The notes under the pieces: generated by a model
Seen by the model: the letters and a program-made list of their open reading frames with translations, nothing else
What the model was told of the DNA's origin: nothing
Database searches by the model: none
Translations under genes and position numbers: made by a program
Shown here: positions 4,958 to 5,772 of the stretch, in pieces
Layout: every line of letters starts with the position of its first letter
Numbering within the stretch: position 1 is the stretch's first letter
Source of the DNA: a bacterium
Lineage (GTDB): Bacteria > Gemmatimonadota > Gemmatimonadetes > Gemmatimonadales > Gemmatimonadaceae
Direction of reading: 5' to 3'
NCBI GenBank assembly: GCA_021802745.1
Contig: JAJZRK010000205.1
Coordinates: 1 to 5,772, forward strand
Length of the DNA stretch: 5,772 nt

Positions 4958-5431
4958 ATGAAGGTCGAGCTGACGGACGCGCAATGGGCGCGGATTGCTC
5001 CGCACCTGCCTCCGGCCAAACCCAAGCCGAAGGGCGGACGCCCCCGAATGGCGGATCGGCCGTGCCTGGAAGGCATTCTCTGGATTCTCCGCAGCGGGGC
5101 GCGCTGGCAGGACATGCCCCGGCGATATCCGGGATATGCGACGTGCTGGCGGCGTCTCGCCGAGTGGGAGGCGGCCGACGTCTGGCTCACGCTGTGGCGC
5201 GCGTTTCTGGCCGAGCTGGACGACGCGCAGCAACTCGACTGGAGCGAAGCGTTCATGGACGGGACCTTCGCTCCCGCGAAAAAAGGGGCGCTGGCATCGG
5301 CAAAACACGCAAGGGTAAGGGGACAAAGCTTATGGTATTGGCAGACGGCAAGGGTGTTCCTCTCGGAGTGCTCCTTGCGGCTGCCAACCGGGCCGAGTCG
5401 CAACTCGCGGAAGAGACGCTCGCCGCGGTAG
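4958..5431 (+). CDS. IS5-family transposase orfA (zero-frame product)
   Basis: Without frameshifting, translation from ATG 4958 continues past the A6 tract and ends at TAG 5429-5431, giving 157 residues. The first 109 hold the N-terminal DNA-binding region and the first catalytic Asp (D101); the remainder is an out-of-frame tail with no family similarity. In two-frame IS elements such truncated products can bind the ends and repress transposition; that role is inferred here. The second frame carries the rest of the catalytic domain up to 5751 and has a possible internal ATG at 5332. Confidence 0.65.
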   Translation: MKVELTDAQWARIAPHLPPAKPKPKGGRPRMADRPCLEGILWILRSGARWQDMPRRYPGYATCWRRLAEWEAADVWLTLWRAFLAELDDAQQLDWSEAFMDGTFAPAKKGALASAKHARVRGQSLWYWQTARVFLSECSLRLPTGPSRNSRKRRSPR

Positions 5432-5751
5432 CGGTGCCTCGCAACGGGCCGGGCCGGCCCAAACAGAAACCCACGCGCATCGTCGCCGACAAGGGGTACG
5501 ACAGTCGGAAGTTGTGGGAGCGTCTCAAGCACCGCGGCATCCAGCTGATCGCGCCCCATCGCAAGAACCGGAAGCATCGCTACCAAGACGGGCGCTGCCT
5601 CCGCCGGTATCGTCGGCGCTGGAAGATCGAACGGACCAACGCGTGGCTCTTCAACTTCCGCCGCCTGGTCACCCGCTACGAGCACAAGGTCGAACACTAC
5701 CGGGCATTCCTGTACGCCGCGTGCATGCTGATCACCCTCCGTCAGTTTTGA
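4958..5751 (+). CDS. IS5-family DDE transposase, full length by -1 frameshift
   Basis: The first frame runs from ATG 4958 and the second to TGA 5749-5751; joined by a -1 shift after codon 5282-5284 they give about 264 residues, a normal IS5-family size. The N-terminal part (LTDAQWARIAPHLPP, GGRPR, ILWILRSGARWQDMP) is the DNA-binding region typical of these transposases. The catalytic triad is D101 (MDGTFAPAKK), D178 (IVADKGYDS) and E225, the last in a YRRRWKIE arrangement, that is Y(2)R(3)E. The shifted joint AKK-RGAGIGKTRKGKGTK matches the family's usual AKKG..VG.TKRGKGTK, which supports the frame switch at this site. The product cuts and moves the IS. ATG is preferred over GTG 4952 because GCGAGG (4947-4952) is 5 bases upstream of it. 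The triad is intact, so the enzyme is probably active if the frameshift occurs. Confidence 0.85.
5278..5288 (+). other. Probable -1 frameshift site (G AAA AAA GGGG)
   Basis: Six As at 5279-5284 form two zero-frame AAA Lys codons, followed by GGGG. Slipping back one base leads from the orfA frame into the frame that encodes the second Asp and the Glu of the triad. A-runs of this type serve as slippage sites in several IS families. No well-placed upstream Shine-Dalgarno stimulator or strong downstream hairpin was seen. Confidence 0.7.
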
Positions 5752-5760
5752 AACCACTTC
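5745..5760 (-). repeat. Right terminal inverted repeat of the IS
   Basis: GTTTTGAAACCACTTC is the inverted partner of 4891-4906, with two mismatches. It overlaps the last codons and the stop (5749-5751) of the transposase, a common economy in small IS elements. Confidence 0.8.
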
Positions 5761-5772
5761 GAGGAAGATCAA

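Larger units (their letters stand above)
4888..5763 (+). mobile_element. IS5-family insertion sequence (IS427-like layout), nearly or fully intact
   Basis: The element is about 870-876 bp, with terminal inverted repeats and a two-frame DDE transposase. The core TIRs are 4891-4906 and 5745-5760 (14 of 16 identical); extending outward to 4888 and 5763 adds CTA against CTC, 16 of 19 in all. With the wider boundaries GAA flanks both sides (4885-4887 and 5764-5766), a possible 3-bp target duplication, in the 2-4 bp range known for several IS5 subgroups. With the narrower boundaries no duplication is evident. No CTAG duplication of the IS5-proper type is present. The internal frame break matches the two-ORF organisation of the IS427 group. 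Confidence 0.85.

Noticed and set aside
4741..5277. Upstream part of the second transposase frame extending into the secreted-protein gene
   Set aside because: Before the A6 tract this frame has no transposase similarity and crosses the IS border; it is open by chance.

Overview
The window is high-GC DNA, dense with genes on the + strand, and probably from the chromosome of a soil or aquatic bacterium. The phylum is inferred weakly. The tail of a MacB/FtsX-like ABC permease ([14 protein letters not shown]), an intergenic GTGCGGGG-type repeat, the type of COG0523 protein and the base composition together suggest Gemmatimonadota, with Acidobacteriota as the alternative. No rRNA, tRNA, CRISPR array or phage gene is visible.

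Bases 1-3475 hold a tightly packed five-gene cluster, probably one operon whose start lies to the left of the window. It runs: the C-terminal end of a thioredoxin-reductase-like flavoprotein; a BASS/ACR3-superfamily membrane permease; a COG0523 (CobW/G3E) metallochaperone GTPase whose start overlaps the permease stop; a membrane-anchored thioredoxin-fold protein; and a CcdA/DsbD-type transmembrane thiol-electron carrier. Together these could move thiol electrons from the cytoplasm (TrxB) across the membrane (CcdA) to an exported thioredoxin-fold protein, alongside a metal-insertion GTPase and a transporter. The layout resembles metal(loid) or organoarsenical handling modules. However, the permease lacks the Cys and Glu typical of ACR3, and the thioredoxin-fold protein lacks the first Cys of CxxC. 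The substrate is therefore unknown, and this is the best candidate for an undescribed system here.

Bases 3476-3740 contain the last 18 codons of a lost ABC permease on the - strand, then a possible promoter and a strongly folded leader for a cold-shock-domain protein (3741-3953). That gene ends in a near-ideal intrinsic terminator (3975-4007).

Bases 4008-4177 hold a G-rich/C-rich imperfect inverted repeat resembling a REP or BIME element. It is followed by a gene for a secreted protein of about 237 residues, probably a concanavalin-like beta-sandwich (4178-4891).

The right end (about 4888-5763) is a nearly complete IS5-family insertion sequence. Its transposase is split into two frames around an A6G4 tract and restored by a -1 shift, and the transposase ribosome binding site is buried in a long hairpin. 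The IS sits exactly at the 3' end of the secreted-protein gene, whose stop codon appears to be formed at or within the IS terminus.
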